Assembly: GCA_949128115.1 (NCBI GenBank)
Contig: OX421966.1
Location: forward strand, 54,681,416 to 54,745,415
Source: Anaspis maculata
Lineage: Eukaryota > Arthropoda > Insecta > Coleoptera > Scraptiidae
Reading direction: 5' to 3'
Length of the DNA: 64,000 bases
Below are positions 1 through 10,572 of this stretch, one piece after another. Made by a program: the position numbers and the translations under genes. Below the pieces are notes generated by a model, which was not told where the DNA came from, searched no databases, and worked only from the letters and a program-made list of their open reading frames with translations. Position 1 is the stretch's first letter. Every line of letters starts with the position of its first letter.

Positions 1-403
1 GTCTCTCGACCTTGAAAATATGAAATCAAATGGAAAAATCACCATAAAGCACCAAGTTTGAAAAAAGTAACTTATTGTACCTTCGACGTCCCAAAGAAAA
101 AATACCAAGCCTCGGACAGATGGAGACTTTTAGTATGTTGTTTCCCATCAGAGAGATCCTCAAATTTCCAGATTTTTCTAAATTTATTCTGGGTTTCATC
201 AAAATTTTGCATTTCTTTCCTGGGCTATCTTGCGTGAGATAGTACTTTTCGATGCAAGAGCGCGTTTTCAGGTCCGAAGCCGTGTTTGCCATCATGAGGC
301 GTAGGCGTAGGTAGCCATTATACACCGAGTGAAAAGGAATGATCCCCATTTCTTCACAAGCATGACGTTTGAACACGAGACGGAGTTGAGTGACGCAAAT
401 CAT
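1..403 (-). repeat. ORF-like repeat fragment shared with 27.8-28.0 kb
   Basis: A minus-strand reading frame of about 125 codons runs through this stretch and leaves the window edge. Part of its translation (around FSLGRRRYNKLLF) resembles the minus-strand translation at about 27810-27960 (around FSSGGRSTKKLLFP), and the DNA in between is also similar. The shared piece is therefore probably a dispersed repeat rather than a gene. No domain is recognised and no transposase motif is visible. It could be the end of an element extending beyond the window. Confidence 0.3.
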
Positions 404-1094
404 GCGAGTGAAGAAATGGACATTCCATGAGAGTAACGATGACCGGTGGCAACCAATTACGTAAGTATAAGATTGTCTTTTAGTTACTTAATCCAATTGC
501 TACAAAATTTGTTAATTTTCTATCATTTCACAATAATTCCCACACCCACTCATAGTGTTTCCATTTCATAGGTTGACCAGTATTATCTCAAATTGCGCTA
601 GAAAATCTTAACATCAAAATTGAATCCAGAATTCAAAGTTATGATCATTTCAAAAAATTTACAGTAGCTCAAAAATTGAAACAAGAAGAAAAGTCGACCA
701 ACCAGTATCTACGCCACTGGATACTTTTGTTGAAGTTCTTCATCAAATCATCGACACGTACCTAAGAACCTAAGAACTATCTGTATCAAATTTGCGTTTA
801 ATCGGTAAAGCGGTTGAGAAGATCTGGCAGGAAACAATCCTTTTCGCCTAATTGGACGCCATCTTCAACTATCGTGGATATCTTACTTCCGGTCAATATT
901 TCGCCTTGGTAACAGGCATTTTTAGATTCAGAATGATCTATTTACCTGGTCTAAAAACACTTGTTACCAAACTGTTTTATAAAATGCCTCTAGGAGGTGA
1001 TTTAAGGCGTTTTTCAAATTTTTGTACCAGTCTTATAGGCGATTTACATTTAAAAAACGCCACTTGGTGTGGAACTCGATACTTGATTGTGTAG
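404..1094. other. No gene seen
   Basis: AT-rich DNA with short open frames only. An 80-codon plus-strand frame at 852-1094 matches nothing I recognise and has no supporting context, so it is not called. Confidence 0.4.
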
Positions 1095-1270
1095 GAATTT
1101 TTTGAGAGGAACACATACTCGTACGTCTAGTAGCCTAGCAGGTAGGCACTAGTAGATACCTGCAACCCGCAATACCCATGACATGAAATTTGACAAGTAG
1201 GGATGATGTAAGAAGGTGTTTGCTTTTGTGTTCCCTACTCGATCTTGTGGTTAGCGTATTTATAGTCTGT
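1095..1270 (+). repeat. Dispersed repeat family R, left part
   Basis: This stretch (GTCTAGTAGCC, GGTAGGCACTAG, ATGACATG and TTTGACAAGTAG in order) recurs at 14310-14455, and its right end (GTGGTTAGCGTATT) recurs at 16448-16459. The family continues after the fold-back insertion at 2960-3290. It has no coding capacity that I can see. Confidence 0.5.
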
Positions 1271-1750
1271 ACACCGATAGAACGGACTTTTTTGAATTCC
1301 AGTGATGTAACCTATAGCAAACAAAAGCACCAAAGACTGTAACAACATAGGCGCGTTTGGAACTAATATTAGTTTTGTTCGGTTGGTAGTCTTACCCGGG
1401 CAAATTATCCCTACGCCAAGCCAATGGCATTACATTCAGCGAGTTTGACACTTACGTACGATTTCTAACCTCCATTTCTCTATGATGTTTGTTATTTTCA
1501 GTCGGCTCGGCTGTTGTGTTGTGTAATAAAATCAGCTTCATTTAAAAAAATTATTTTCTCATTCATTAAAATTGGTATTAAACTGGTGTCATTTAAAATT
1601 ACCATAGCACTTAGCTGTGATTAGCGGAAATAAGCACCTCTTTCTAACTGGAATTTTAAATTTCGCGGGTAACGCTCGGGGACTACTTTTCAAGCGGAGG
1701 AATCTAGTGGTCCTTTCTATCAGTGTATAGAGTATAGCAGACTATTAGTA

Positions 1751-2957
1751 CACACATCAAAAGAATCTAGGGGACAAGCAAATTCAGACGATTTCTAAAA
1801 TCATCATAACTTTTGATTGCCGTCAGCGATTTCATATCGGTTTCAGTGTTCGACAGCCCAATCCTTTATCTTTATGCCTTGACACGTCGAATACGAACAA
1901 TGTTTTATAAAGTTTCTACGGGGTGATCCATGGAACAGTGTGAAATTGTCGAAAGCTCAGCACGAACGCGATTTCCCAAAAACAATTTTTTATGCATTCC
2001 AATGGCACAATAATTATGAAGACTGGTGCTTCCGAGGGTGCTTCAGCTCCAGTAACAATTTTGAATTTTGAAAATCGAACGTAAATTGTCAAAGATATTG
2101 ACCATTTTGTGCCGTCATGTTAAACTTCCAAGAAGGTGATCCAATTTCATTGAAACTTGGATCACACTCATGTCTGGTTTAAATAATTGGAATTTCAAGG
2201 TCAAATGTCTTTTTTGGTCACTTTATAAAGCCGCTACATTGAACTTTAATGCCCGCTCTATGAAAATTCGCAACGCAGCCGCAACGCAGAGCGCAACGTT
2301 CCTGATTGGCTCGCAAGGTATTCGCAAAGCCATTGCAACAACGCGAAAGGCTTGCGAGCCAATCAGAACCTTGCGCCTTATTGCGTTGCGGTTGCGGCTG
2401 CGTTGCGTAATTTCATAGAGCGCCCTTTATGTAAGTGATTCGATTATAGTCTGTTTTAAGCGGCTTTTGTGTTCAATATAGCGGCTCGAAAGTAATCGAA
2501 AGTGAAATTTGACCTTGAAATTCCAATTACTTGAACCAGACATGAGTGTGTTCCAAGTTTCAATGAAATCGGATCACATTCTTCTTTCTTGGAAGTCCAA
2601 CATGGCGGCACAAAATGATCAATATATTTGGCAATTCACCTTCGATTTTCAAAATTCACGAGCGTCACTGAAACTAAAACACCGATCTTCATAACTGTGA
2701 CATTGGAATGCATGAATTTTTTTTTGGGAAATCGCGTTCGTACTGAACTTTTGGCAATTTTACACTGTTCCATTGATCACCCTGTAGCAGCCTTATAAAA
2801 CATTGTTCGTAGATATTTGATGTGATCAAGGCATGGAAACGAAAGATTGGGCTATCGAACACTGAGAACCGATATGAAATCGCTGATGGAAATCAAAAGA
2901 TATGATGATTTTAGAAATCGTCTAAATTGCTTGTCCCCTAGATTCTTTTGATGCGTG
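1751..2957. mobile_element. Fold-back element with TA target duplication
   Basis: The outer arms (about 1751-2212 and 2497-2957) are long inverted copies of each other. They begin with CACACATCAAAAGAATCTAG on the left and its near-complement on the right. A second inverted pair near the centre (about 2258-2335 against 2350-2432) makes almost the whole 1.2 kb palindromic. A TA dinucleotide lies at each edge (1749-1750 and 2958-2959), as expected for Tc1/mariner-type insertion. No transposase frame is present, so it is non-autonomous. An uninterrupted related sequence at about 16460-16500 acts as an empty site and confirms the boundaries. Confidence 0.75.
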
Positions 2958-2959
2958 TA

Positions 2960-3290
2960 GATCTAGTTCCAGAGGTGAGGGGCTGGAAGACTGCGCCTGC
3001 AGCAATGCATTGCATTGCAGTTGCGGTGGAAAAATTGCGACTGGTGACTGTTGCATAACACCATCCACAGGCAGATGCAAGGATGGTATCCTGCTTTAGC
3101 AGTAGCTTCTGCCCCTGCCATTCCTGCCATTTAGTGCCTGGTGATTGATCCCTCAGTTCTCAATGGTCACAAGACGAGCCTAAACCTGGATCTTGACAGT
3201 GGGGGCACAACAAACTTTTGCGTCTCAATAACAAAGGTAGCGAACTGTTAAATATAGAACGCGGATCTCCAGGTGAGGTCCACGCAGAAA
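2960..3290 (+). repeat. Dispersed repeat family R, right part
   Basis: Downstream of the fold-back element the sequence resumes with GATCTAGTT(C/T)C and later contains GCGGATCTCCAGG. Both also occur in the related copy at 16475-16630. Overlapping short frames here differ in all reading frames and look like chance openings in GC-richer repeat DNA. Confidence 0.45.
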
Positions 3291-3299
3291 ATCTTTCGA

Positions 3300-4322
3300 A
3301 AAACGTGATTGACGCGACGCAGCCAACCCAAGGTAGCCTTTCTGGCGTGCCAACAGTTGGTGTGTGCGGAGGACTCGGTCCGTCGGGTCGTCGGTTCCTT
3401 GGCTGAAACCCTGTCAGAAATGCCATATAGAAAATAATAAGAAAAAGACAGATAGGGTTTTATATGTCCTGTATACGGTTTCTGAAACAGCATATTTGGA
3501 AAACCGAATAGATCTTTATAAGATATTCCACATAGACTTTGGCAAAATCCAAGTAGAACCTTGGGAATTGCAAATAGGTCTCTTGCATGGAAATCACATG
3601 TAACTTTCTATAATGAACCCCAAATAAAGTTTTATAACAAAATTACATATAAAAGTAAACACTTTTCGTTTCAGGTTGGTAGGGTCAAAGTCCTTGATTT
3701 CTTCATTTACTTTGACAATTCTGCACTGACTGTCCTGCAGAAATTTTACGTAGGCAAAGAGGCCGTTGGGTCGCGGCATGCTGCAGAATGAACTATTCAA
3801 TACAAACAAACACAATAAATGAAATGGACAGGATTTACTCGGTTCGGAGAATGACCTCAGGCCTGAATGACGCACTGAAAACTGCACCCACTATACAGAT
3901 ACTTTCACACTTAAAGACCCGTAGAATCGCCAGAGATATTCTTTTCTTATTGCACTTCTTGCAGCCTCGAAATGATCATCAGAAAAAATCTCCGACTGAC
4001 CACCTGTTGCAATATCTGACCGCGTCAGCGTTGCCATACTGGCTAGCTATGAGAGTAAAAAATCACCAGTTGGAACAGAAAATCACTAGATTGTGAACGA
4101 GTGCAGGGACCAATGACAGGGAGAGCGTAAGCTGCGCACCAGGGGGGGGGGAGAATGCGCCGTGTTTTTTTTCATTATATTTTTGGTTATCAAATCACGT
4201 AACTTTTCAATATTACAAATCAGAAATGCCAGAAAACAAATGGTTTTGGTCCTCACCATCAGAACTCAGAATTCATAACATCAAAGTCTGAAAGTCACTA
4301 GACGGAAACGGAAACGAAAATA
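3300..4322. other. No gene recognised
   Basis: Several 76-102 codon frames occur on both strands (for example plus 3788-4096), but none shows a family motif, a splice-linked partner or conservation elsewhere in the window. A poly-G run lies at about 4143-4151. A short stretch with repeated AAATCACCAG near 4060-4090 is echoed at 7420-7510, outside the other end of the next element. Confidence 0.4.
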
Positions 4323-4463
4323 GTAACTTTCATTATAGTGGTATACCCAACGCTTGCGCCAAATTTTGGCGTCAAATACAAAATTTGCGAACAAATGCTA
4401 CAAAATCGCAAGAAAAACCGCCACAAAGTTGAAAAATACGCGCCGCAGCGAACAGGGTAATAG

Positions 4464-6183
4464 ATAAGATAAGAAGCTTTATTGTCCAACAACACAAGTC
4501 ATACAAAGGACAACGGTGACAAGTACAAAATATACACACACCTATAAAATATTGAACAGATTTCAAGTCAATGAAGAAAGACAAAACATAACAATTATAA
4601 ATTACAATTACAAGACAAAGGTCTGTGTTTCCTGGATAGCCCCCATGAACCCATTTAACGAAGGAGAGCTCAGGTCTGTTGTGTGGCAGATCTCATTGAA
4701 GTACCTGGACATCACGTATACAGGTGATCTGACGATCGCGTTCGAAGTGGCAGCAGGCAGTCGGAAAAATCTGCAGCCTCTAGAATTCAGCCGTGGTACC
4801 TGTATAGAGAACTGAGAAAGCAGTTCAGCACAGTCAACGGTACCGTGAAAAAGCTTGAATAGGAAGATGAGAGATGCACGACGCCTCCGAGACTCCAGGG
4901 AGTCAATCCCAAACTCCTCTCTAAGGAGACACCCATCATAGCCTCTCTCAGGGAACATGCCATGCACTCTGAAATGAAGGTACCTCAAAAACTTTCTCTC
5001 AACTCGCAACAGCAGATTGACATGTCTCTGGTATATGGGCCACCATACCAGTCCAGCGTATTCAAGTCTTGCACGAATGTAAGCAAAATATAATTGTTCG
5101 AGACAAGCGATGTTCGTAATATGTTTGCCGTTGCGGAAGATAAACCCGAGCATCCTCAGTGATGAGCTGCGTACTTGCTCGACGTGCCTCGCGAATGACA
5201 GTTTTCCATCAAACAGCACGCCAAGATCCCGATAGTCATCGCAAGCCTCAAGTGGAACCCCATCCAAGGCATACTCATATTTTATGAAGCGTGTGGTGTT
5301 TCTGGTGAAGGACATCACCCTGCACTTGTCAATGTTGAGGTACAGCCTGTTAAACCGGCACCACTCAAACACGCCGTCCAAGTCCTTCTGCAGAAGAGCA
5401 CAGTCCGTCTCAGTGCGAATCTCTCTAAATATTTTCACATCATCAGCGTATACTAACACCTGACCAGCCACACGCTCGACGATATCGTTAATGAACAAGT
5501 CAAAAAGCATGGGCGCCAGGTTTGCACCCTGGGGTGCTCCGCTCGTGGGTGAGAAGTGAGATGAGCAATGGCCATCAATCTCAACATACTGGTCCCGCGA
5601 CGACAAATACGACGCCAGAAGAGAGATCCATCCGAAATCAAGACCGTACGAATACAACTTCTCAAGAAGAATGCCATGATCCATACGGTCAAAAGCCTTT
5701 GAAAAATCCGTAAAAATTGTATCAACCTGAAGACGCTTGTCCATGGAAGACCATAGAAATTGCGTGTAGCACGCCAAGTTGGTAACAGTGCTTCGACCGG
5801 CAAGAAATCCATGTTGTTTGTCCGTGATGATGGGCTTAACATCAACCATTATGCTTTCGCAGATCGCTATTTCAAACACCTTCGCAAAGTTTGACATCAG
5901 GCAAATGGGTCTATAGTTCTCGATGCGCTGGGGATTACCCTTCTTATAAACTGGTATGACCCTGCTCCTCTTCCACAAATCCGGAAATGTGGAGGACCTG
6001 AGGGACAGATTGAAGATCAAAACCAACGGTTCAATCAATACAGAGGCACAGTCCTTAACAAAAAAGGCAGGCACCCGATCAGGGCCCTTTGTCCTTCCCG
6101 ATTTCAACTTTCTCAGTGCATTCAGGATGCTCTGCTCAGAGAAAGAATTGAGTTTAAGAAATCGATCTGACGCACCAGACAAC
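4464..6183 (-). mobile_element. 5'-truncated non-LTR retrotransposon (LINE)
   Basis: The element is read on the minus strand, with its 3' end at 4464, where it finishes in short CTTAT repeats just after a polyadenylation-like AATAAA at about 4480. It lies inside the left arm of the fold-back element and is bounded by the 6-bp target duplication TAATAG (4458-4463 and 6184-6189). Comparison with the intact right arm of the host element shows the uninterrupted target. About 1.7 kb remains: the reverse transcriptase and 3' UTR. ORF1 and the endonuclease are missing, as expected from 5' truncation during target-primed reverse transcription. Confidence 0.85.
4608..6182 (-). CDS. Partial reverse transcriptase, Jockey/CR1-like LINE
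   Basis: About 524 codons are open to the stop at 4608. Residues 30-90 match the N-terminal fingers of non-LTR reverse transcriptases (GPDRVP, then FPDLWKRSRVIPVYKKGNP and ENYRPICL). The TDFSKAFDRMDH block at about 158-169, SGAPQGANLAPMLFDLFIND at 214-233 and the catalytic YADD at 245-248 are intact. They are followed by the thumb and a C-terminal region rich in ARLEYAGLVW-type motifs. The protein would copy LINE RNA at nicked chromosomal DNA. There is no native start: the frame begins TTG right at the truncation point and is preceded by a TAG from the target site. The upstream endonuclease domain is lost, so this copy should be immobile despite an open frame. Clade assignment (Jockey/CR1-like) is by motif impression only. 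Confidence 0.85.
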   Translation of the reverse strand: MSGASDRFLKLNSFSEQSILNALRKLKSGRTKGPDRVPAFFVKDCASVLIEPLVLIFNLSLRSSTFPDLWKRSRVIPVYKKGNPQRIENYRPICLMSNFAKVFEIAICESIMVDVKPIITDKQHGFLAGRSTVTNLACYTQFLWSSMDKRLQVDTIFTDFSKAFDRMDHGILLEKLYSYGLDFGWISLLASYLSSRDQYVEIDGHCSSHFSPTSGAPQGANLAPMLFDLFINDIVERVAGQVLVYADDVKIFREIRTETDCALLQKDLDGVFEWCRFNRLYLNIDKCRVMSFTRNTTRFIKYEYALDGVPLEACDDYRDLGVLFDGKLSFARHVEQVRSSSLRMLGFIFRNGKHITNIACLEQLYFAYIRARLEYAGLVWWPIYQRHVNLLLRVERKFLRYLHFRVHGMFPERGYDGCLLREEFGIDSLESRRRRASLIFLFKLFHGTVDCAELLSQFSIQVPRLNSRGCRFFRLPAATSNAIVRSPVYVMSRYFNEICHTTDLSSPSLNGFMGAIQETQTFVL

Positions 6184-7329
6184 TAATAGGCTAGAGGTTA
6201 ATACACACTAGTGATTACTTATTTTCCATCAAAAAGTCCGCATTGTTCATTAAATTATAAATAACTGCGTTTTACATTGATCGGATGTGCGTACGCAACC
6301 CATAATGCAACCCCCACCAACTCTATTTTCAGTTTGACAAGCAACGGCCGTGACTTTCCGCTGCTGCCTGCTGTCAACGTTAACTATTTATTCGCCATTT
6401 TGAAGTTCGCTCCGAGTGTCGTACGTTTGTGAACAAGTGGGCCGCTATTCTTGAATCGTGTGAGAAAAGTCCCTGGGAGCTTTATATAATCCGTACTACA
6501 CTTCTGTAGCGAAAGTTGCCTAAAAACCGCGATTTTAGGCAACATTCGCTACAACAGTGTACTGCGGAATGTGTGTATGAATGTATTGAATCTATCCTTG
6601 GTGACCCGTTTCGGAGTGAAATTTTTCCGGTTACACAGCTTCACCCACCGTGCACATTGTCACATTCCTCGCAAGACTTTGCGTGTTTTTCAAATTTCTC
6701 CAGTACCAAGTTTTTACGCTATTTTAAGCACGTTTTTGGGAATCGGATAAAGAAATACATATTTTTGTCATTATACCGACTATCACTGTGCCCATTCCCA
6801 TGAGCACAATGTTTCACGGCCCCTTTCACTTGTTTTTCCATGATTTTTGGAAGGATAACACCGCTGATTTAGTTTTGAAAAAAACTGATTTTTATACTTT
6901 GAAGAGCACAGGGCCGCTATTCTTGAATCGTGTGGGAAAAGTCCCTGGGAGTAAAATACATTCCGCAGTACACTGATGTAGCGAGTGTTGCCTAAAATCG
7001 TGGTTTTTAGGCAACTTTCGCTACTCAAACTGAAAATAGAGTTGTTGGGGGTTGCATTATGGGTTGCGTACGCACATCCGATCAATGTAAAACGCAGTTA
7101 TTTATAATTTAATGAACAATGCGGACTTTTTGATGAAAAATGAGTAATCACTAGTGTGTATTAACCTCTAGCCTATTACCCTGTTCGCTGCGGCGCGTAT
7201 TTTTCATCTCTATGGCGGTTTTTCACGCCAATTTCTAGCATTTGTTCGCAAATTTTGTATTTGACGCCATTACTTCAGAAGACGAGTATGCGCGCTGATG
7301 GCGCGCTGGATAATGAAAGGTACTATAGG

Positions 7330-7655
7330 ACAGGGACGAACAGAAATAAATTTTGCTGAAATGGAAAAATTGAATTCGACATGGCTATTCAGTATCTCGT
7401 AATTTTGTAGTTGGTTTGGGAAAAATCACCAGAAAGTAGGCTTTTTGCAAAAAATAATCACTAGGTGATATTTGTGTAGGTGAAATCACCAGATCTGGTG
7501 ACAAATCACCACCTATGGCAACCATGGACCGCGTCTCGTTTTCTCAAGCGACGGTGCTGTCCGCTGTCAAGCGTAGGCAGAAGCTGATATCAAAGAAACC
7601 TGTATTACCGGTTCCATTCGCGGCAAATTCAAACACTAGAAATCCTATTTGCATC
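7330..7655. other. No gene seen
   Basis: The stretch has repeated AAATCACCAG and CACTAG motifs around 7420-7510 that partly mirror 4020-4090, suggesting an older outer layer around the fold-back element. Nothing coding is recognised. Confidence 0.3.
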
Positions 7656-7658
7656 TTC

Positions 7659-7915
7659 AAATAGAGTCGACAAGTATATTCTTTATATGTATTTACAAAT
7701 AAAAAGTCTATATGAATAGAACAATTTCAACGTAATAGGGATTTTTCATATAGAGACAAATAAAGTTCATATTGTTATTCCAAACAGAGTCGACAAATAT
7801 ATTATTTATAAGTATTCACAAATAACAATTCTATATGCATTTATAACATTTCAGCGCAATAGGGATTTGTCATATAGAGACGAATAGAATTTAGTTTGTT
7901 ATTCCAAACATAGGA
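7659..7915 (+). repeat. Tandem duplication, about 122-bp unit
   Basis: Two adjacent units share AGAGTCGACAA (at about 7663 and 7785), then TATGTATTTACAAATA-like, AATAGGGATTT and CATATAGAGAC blocks in the same order. This makes a two-copy tandem repeat with a period near 122 bp. It is AT-rich and non-coding. Confidence 0.6.
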
Positions 7916-8069
7916 AATTATTTAGTTTTTCCTATAGAAGCCAGAAGAATGCCAGTAGGTTTAATAACATATAAAGCTGTTCTTCATATAGACTCCTATA
8001 AGTTCAGATAAATACATATGGGTAGCAGATACAATTTCTATATGGCATTTCTAACAGGGAAGCTAGGGA

Positions 8070-8235
8070 TGAGATAGAGATAGATAGATAGAATCATTTA
8101 TTAGTTCGTGATGGCTTACAAGCACGGCTTACAAGACAAGCTTATATCATCAAATGCTTCTTTGGAGGCGTTGAATGTGTCAGTAGAAATAATTAAATAA
8201 TTAAATAAATAAATGAATAAATAAATATGCATAGG
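8070..8235 (-). mobile_element. Possible LINE 3' end
   Basis: On the minus strand the sequence runs through TAATAAATGATT into TATC tetranucleotide repeats (about 8075-8092). This is the usual finish of CR1/Jockey-type LINE 3' ends and resembles the tail of the LINE at 4464. No reverse transcriptase coding is attached, so it would be a very short 3' remnant. It could also be a simple microsatellite. Confidence 0.35.
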
Positions 8236-8239
8236 CTAC

Positions 8240-8465
8240 ATCACCTGATCCTGATGATGATGCAGAGAAAGGTCTGCGACGACGCTGGTCATCGATGGAA
8301 GGCCAAATGAAGAGCCTGCGGGGTCCCAAGGGTTCACAGGAACAAAAGAATTTGCGGCAGTGGATTGACCCGCCAACTCGCCAGCAAAGTGACAGTTTTG
8401 ACGTTCTTCAACTGACGTGACAGCCGACGTTGCCATTGGACGTCTTCAAACAATTAATTCCCTGA
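8240..8465. repeat. Dispersed repeat shared with 16635-16830
   Basis: The block AGAAAGGTCTGCGACG, CGCTGGTCATCG, AGAGCCTG, GTTCACA, TGACAGTTTTGACG and CAGCCGACGTTGCC occurs in the same order at 16635-16830. The 66-codon minus frame here is not conserved as protein between the copies. Confidence 0.6.
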
Positions 8466-8607
8466 ATCTTCCTACACGAATGGGCCATTCTCCCCAATAA
8501 GGTCAATGGCCTATAGACATCCTTGGGTAGTCGTCGACCCGCGCTGTCAATGCACACTGCGTAAGCGACTGCAATTGCATAGACCAGCGACTGTCATCAT
8601 CATCTTA

Positions 8608-9272
8608 AGGTGGGTTCAGTCAGCTTGGTTTTAGTTTTAGTCGTAGTCGTTGTCGTGAATTTGAAAGTAGGAAGCACGCGTCATATGCGCGGCGTTCATA
8701 CAGAGTTTTAGTTTTAATTTTAGTCGTAAGAATTCCGAACTTTGTCGTATGATGCCGACTTGCAGGTTGCGTAATTACCGGTATAAGGTATGAGCATGAA
8801 TGGTGATGGTAATGGGTAGTATGTATCAATAAAAAAATAGCATAAGCATTTGCTTCGATTTCAGAGGAGTTGTACTCCTCATAAATGTAAGCAAATACTT
8901 ATTTATGCTTATTTTTTTACGAGTTTTTATATTAATACTACCCATTATGAACACGGACCGTATGAAGATGAAGGTTCGCGCAGTATCATTCGAGCTCCTA
9001 TTGGTCACTTCTTACGACTAAATCTTGCTGTATGAACGCTCTTCTCTGTTACGACAACGACTAAAACTAAAACAGCGACTAAATAAAGGTGCGTTCAGTC
9101 AGCTTATTTAGCCGCAAGTTTCAATTTTAGTCGTAAGCGCAGCGATGCTCATTGGCTGTCATGAACCAGCCTCCTTAGATCAGCCAATAAGCGATGCTGC
9201 GCTTACGACTAAAATTAAAACTTGCGTCTAAATAAGCTGACTGAACGCACCTTAAGCTGACTGAACGCACCT
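8608..9272. mobile_element. Harbinger-like MITE (outer copy)
   Basis: The ends AGGTGGGTTCAGTCAGCTT (left) and AAGCTGACTGAACGCACCT (right) are inverted copies flanked by the 3-bp duplication TTA (8605-8607, 9273-9275). The interior also folds (TTTAGTTTTAGTCG at both subterminal positions). TWA target duplications are typical of PIF/Harbinger elements. There is no transposase. A second, smaller member of the same family is inserted near its right end. Confidence 0.75.
9087..9252. mobile_element. Harbinger-like MITE nested in its relative
   Basis: This is a 166-bp element with near-perfect inverted ends (AGGTGCGTTCAGTCAGC) and TAA on both sides (9084-9086, 9253-9255). It sits inside the outer MITE at 8608-9272, whose own end sequence is nearly the same, so the family has jumped into itself. 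The arms continue inward through TTATTTAG and GTTT(C/T)AATTTTAGTCG. Confidence 0.8.
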
Positions 9273-9328
9273 TTATTCAGTTACCGACATTACAGGACAG
9301 CCAGTGGCGTACCAATCAATAACATACG

Positions 9329-9494
9329 TATAGACAATACAAATAGAGAATACCATATGTTATCACCACCGTCGTCACGGATATTGAGGCATCAAAAATC
9401 AGACAACCTTTTTTTGAATGATGGACTTGCCTGGTTCCTACGTAACCGTAAAAATCCGTGACGACTATGGTCTTTTCTATTTGTATTGTCTATA
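9329..9494. mobile_element. Small palindromic MITE
   Basis: The inverted pair TATAGACAATACAAATAG (9330-9347) and its complement (about 9477-9494) continues inward to GTCGTCACGGAT and its complement. The whole is about 165 bp and non-coding. Confidence 0.6.
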
Positions 9495-9751
9495 CATCAC
9501 ATTGACTTCTCCTATTCTCAAAACCCTTGAATCGCGAATTCCACCGAACACCTGTCAACGATCTCAGATCCTATTTCGCGGTTCACAACGACATAATTGA
9601 CGGAAAGTTTGACACCATTTCTATGAACGACAGACCTTCACAAACACTGCTAAAAGTATCTCAATGCTCAACATTTTTGTTACCTACTAGAAAGATATAT
9701 ATTGTTATTTTTTGAAAGCTGATAGGTAATGGGTTGCCTACAGTACACAGA

Positions 9752-10276
9752 CAGGGCCGTCTCTAGACATTTGGCCGCTCTCGTGCAAAAACTGTTAGGC
9801 CGCCCCTCGGGTCGTCCCCTTCCCCATTTTTTAATGTTAAATTTTGTACATAGCTTCGTTAATTTAAATCTTATTTTATGGAAATAACAGAAACAGGGAC
9901 TGGAATTGCAAATTTCGCATTTTGAACCAGAATTTTTTTACTAGGCCTAATTATTCGTTAATTAAATTAACGAAAATTAACTTATCTACCGGACGGTTAG
10001 TGAATAAGATAAAATAACGTCTTTTACGATTCCACCGCCCTTTGGTAGAAATCAAAAATTTAGCAAGGATCTTGCAAAATCTGATTTCATATTCACGTGT
10101 TTTAAAGGTAAGTATCCATCATACCGTTTGAAAAAAAAGATCAGGGGCGGCCGCGGAGGTGAAATATAAAAAGCAAAAAAAATTGAAAAAACGCATTTCT
10201 GTCCCGAAATGCCGCCCCCTGAATCTGGCCGCCCTTGTGCCATGCACGAGTTGCACGCCCGCTTAAGACGGCCCTG
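9752..10276. mobile_element. hAT-like non-autonomous element
   Basis: The ends begin CAGGGCCGTCTCTAG (left) and CAGGGCCGTCTTAAG (right, complement). Both sides carry the 8-bp duplication TACACAGA (9744-9751, 10277-10284). CAGGG-type ends plus 8-bp duplications are the hAT signature. Subterminal GGCCGC blocks repeat at both ends. At 525 bp it has no transposase. Confidence 0.8.
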
Positions 10277-10572
10277 TACACAGAAGCTTAAGATCGGTCG
10301 TAGAGTAGACACATACGTAGAGCTCCGGTTTTTAAAAACAGTCTCGTCTCAAAATAATAGATTATCTCAATCAGCAGGATTGGCAGTGTCTTCCTACATT
10401 GTTAAAAAATAATTCCAAAATGTATCGGTATACTCAGCTCCCTACCGGCCCTACCCTACCCCACCGTCACACAGAAAGTGTTGAGGCAAAATTGAGCCGT
10501 TATTACAGCCAAGTAAAAATGTACCTGCCTACTATTTCTTGAAGCCCTTTCGCCTCCACCCCAGTAGCCCAG

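Larger units (their letters stand above)
4323..7323. mobile_element. Large TIR (fold-back) element split by a LINE
   Basis: The left end GTAACTTTCATTAT and the right end ATAATGAAAGGTAC are inverted copies flanked by TA (4321-4322, 7324-7325). The arms continue inward: 4370-4457 pairs with 7172-7262, and after the LINE, 6190-6340 pairs with 7024-7171. Inside, a unit beginning GGCCGCTATTCTTGAATCGT occurs at about 6440 and again at 6911, with surrounding pieces in inverted order. Without the LINE insertion the element would be about 1.3 kb. There is no transposase frame. A diverged relative of the inner unit lies at about 34870-34965. Confidence 0.7.

Noticed and set aside
3160..3430. Overlapping 62-88 codon frames on both strands
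   Set aside because: They occur in a GC-richer stretch partly made of repeat family R, with no motif or start context favouring any of them.
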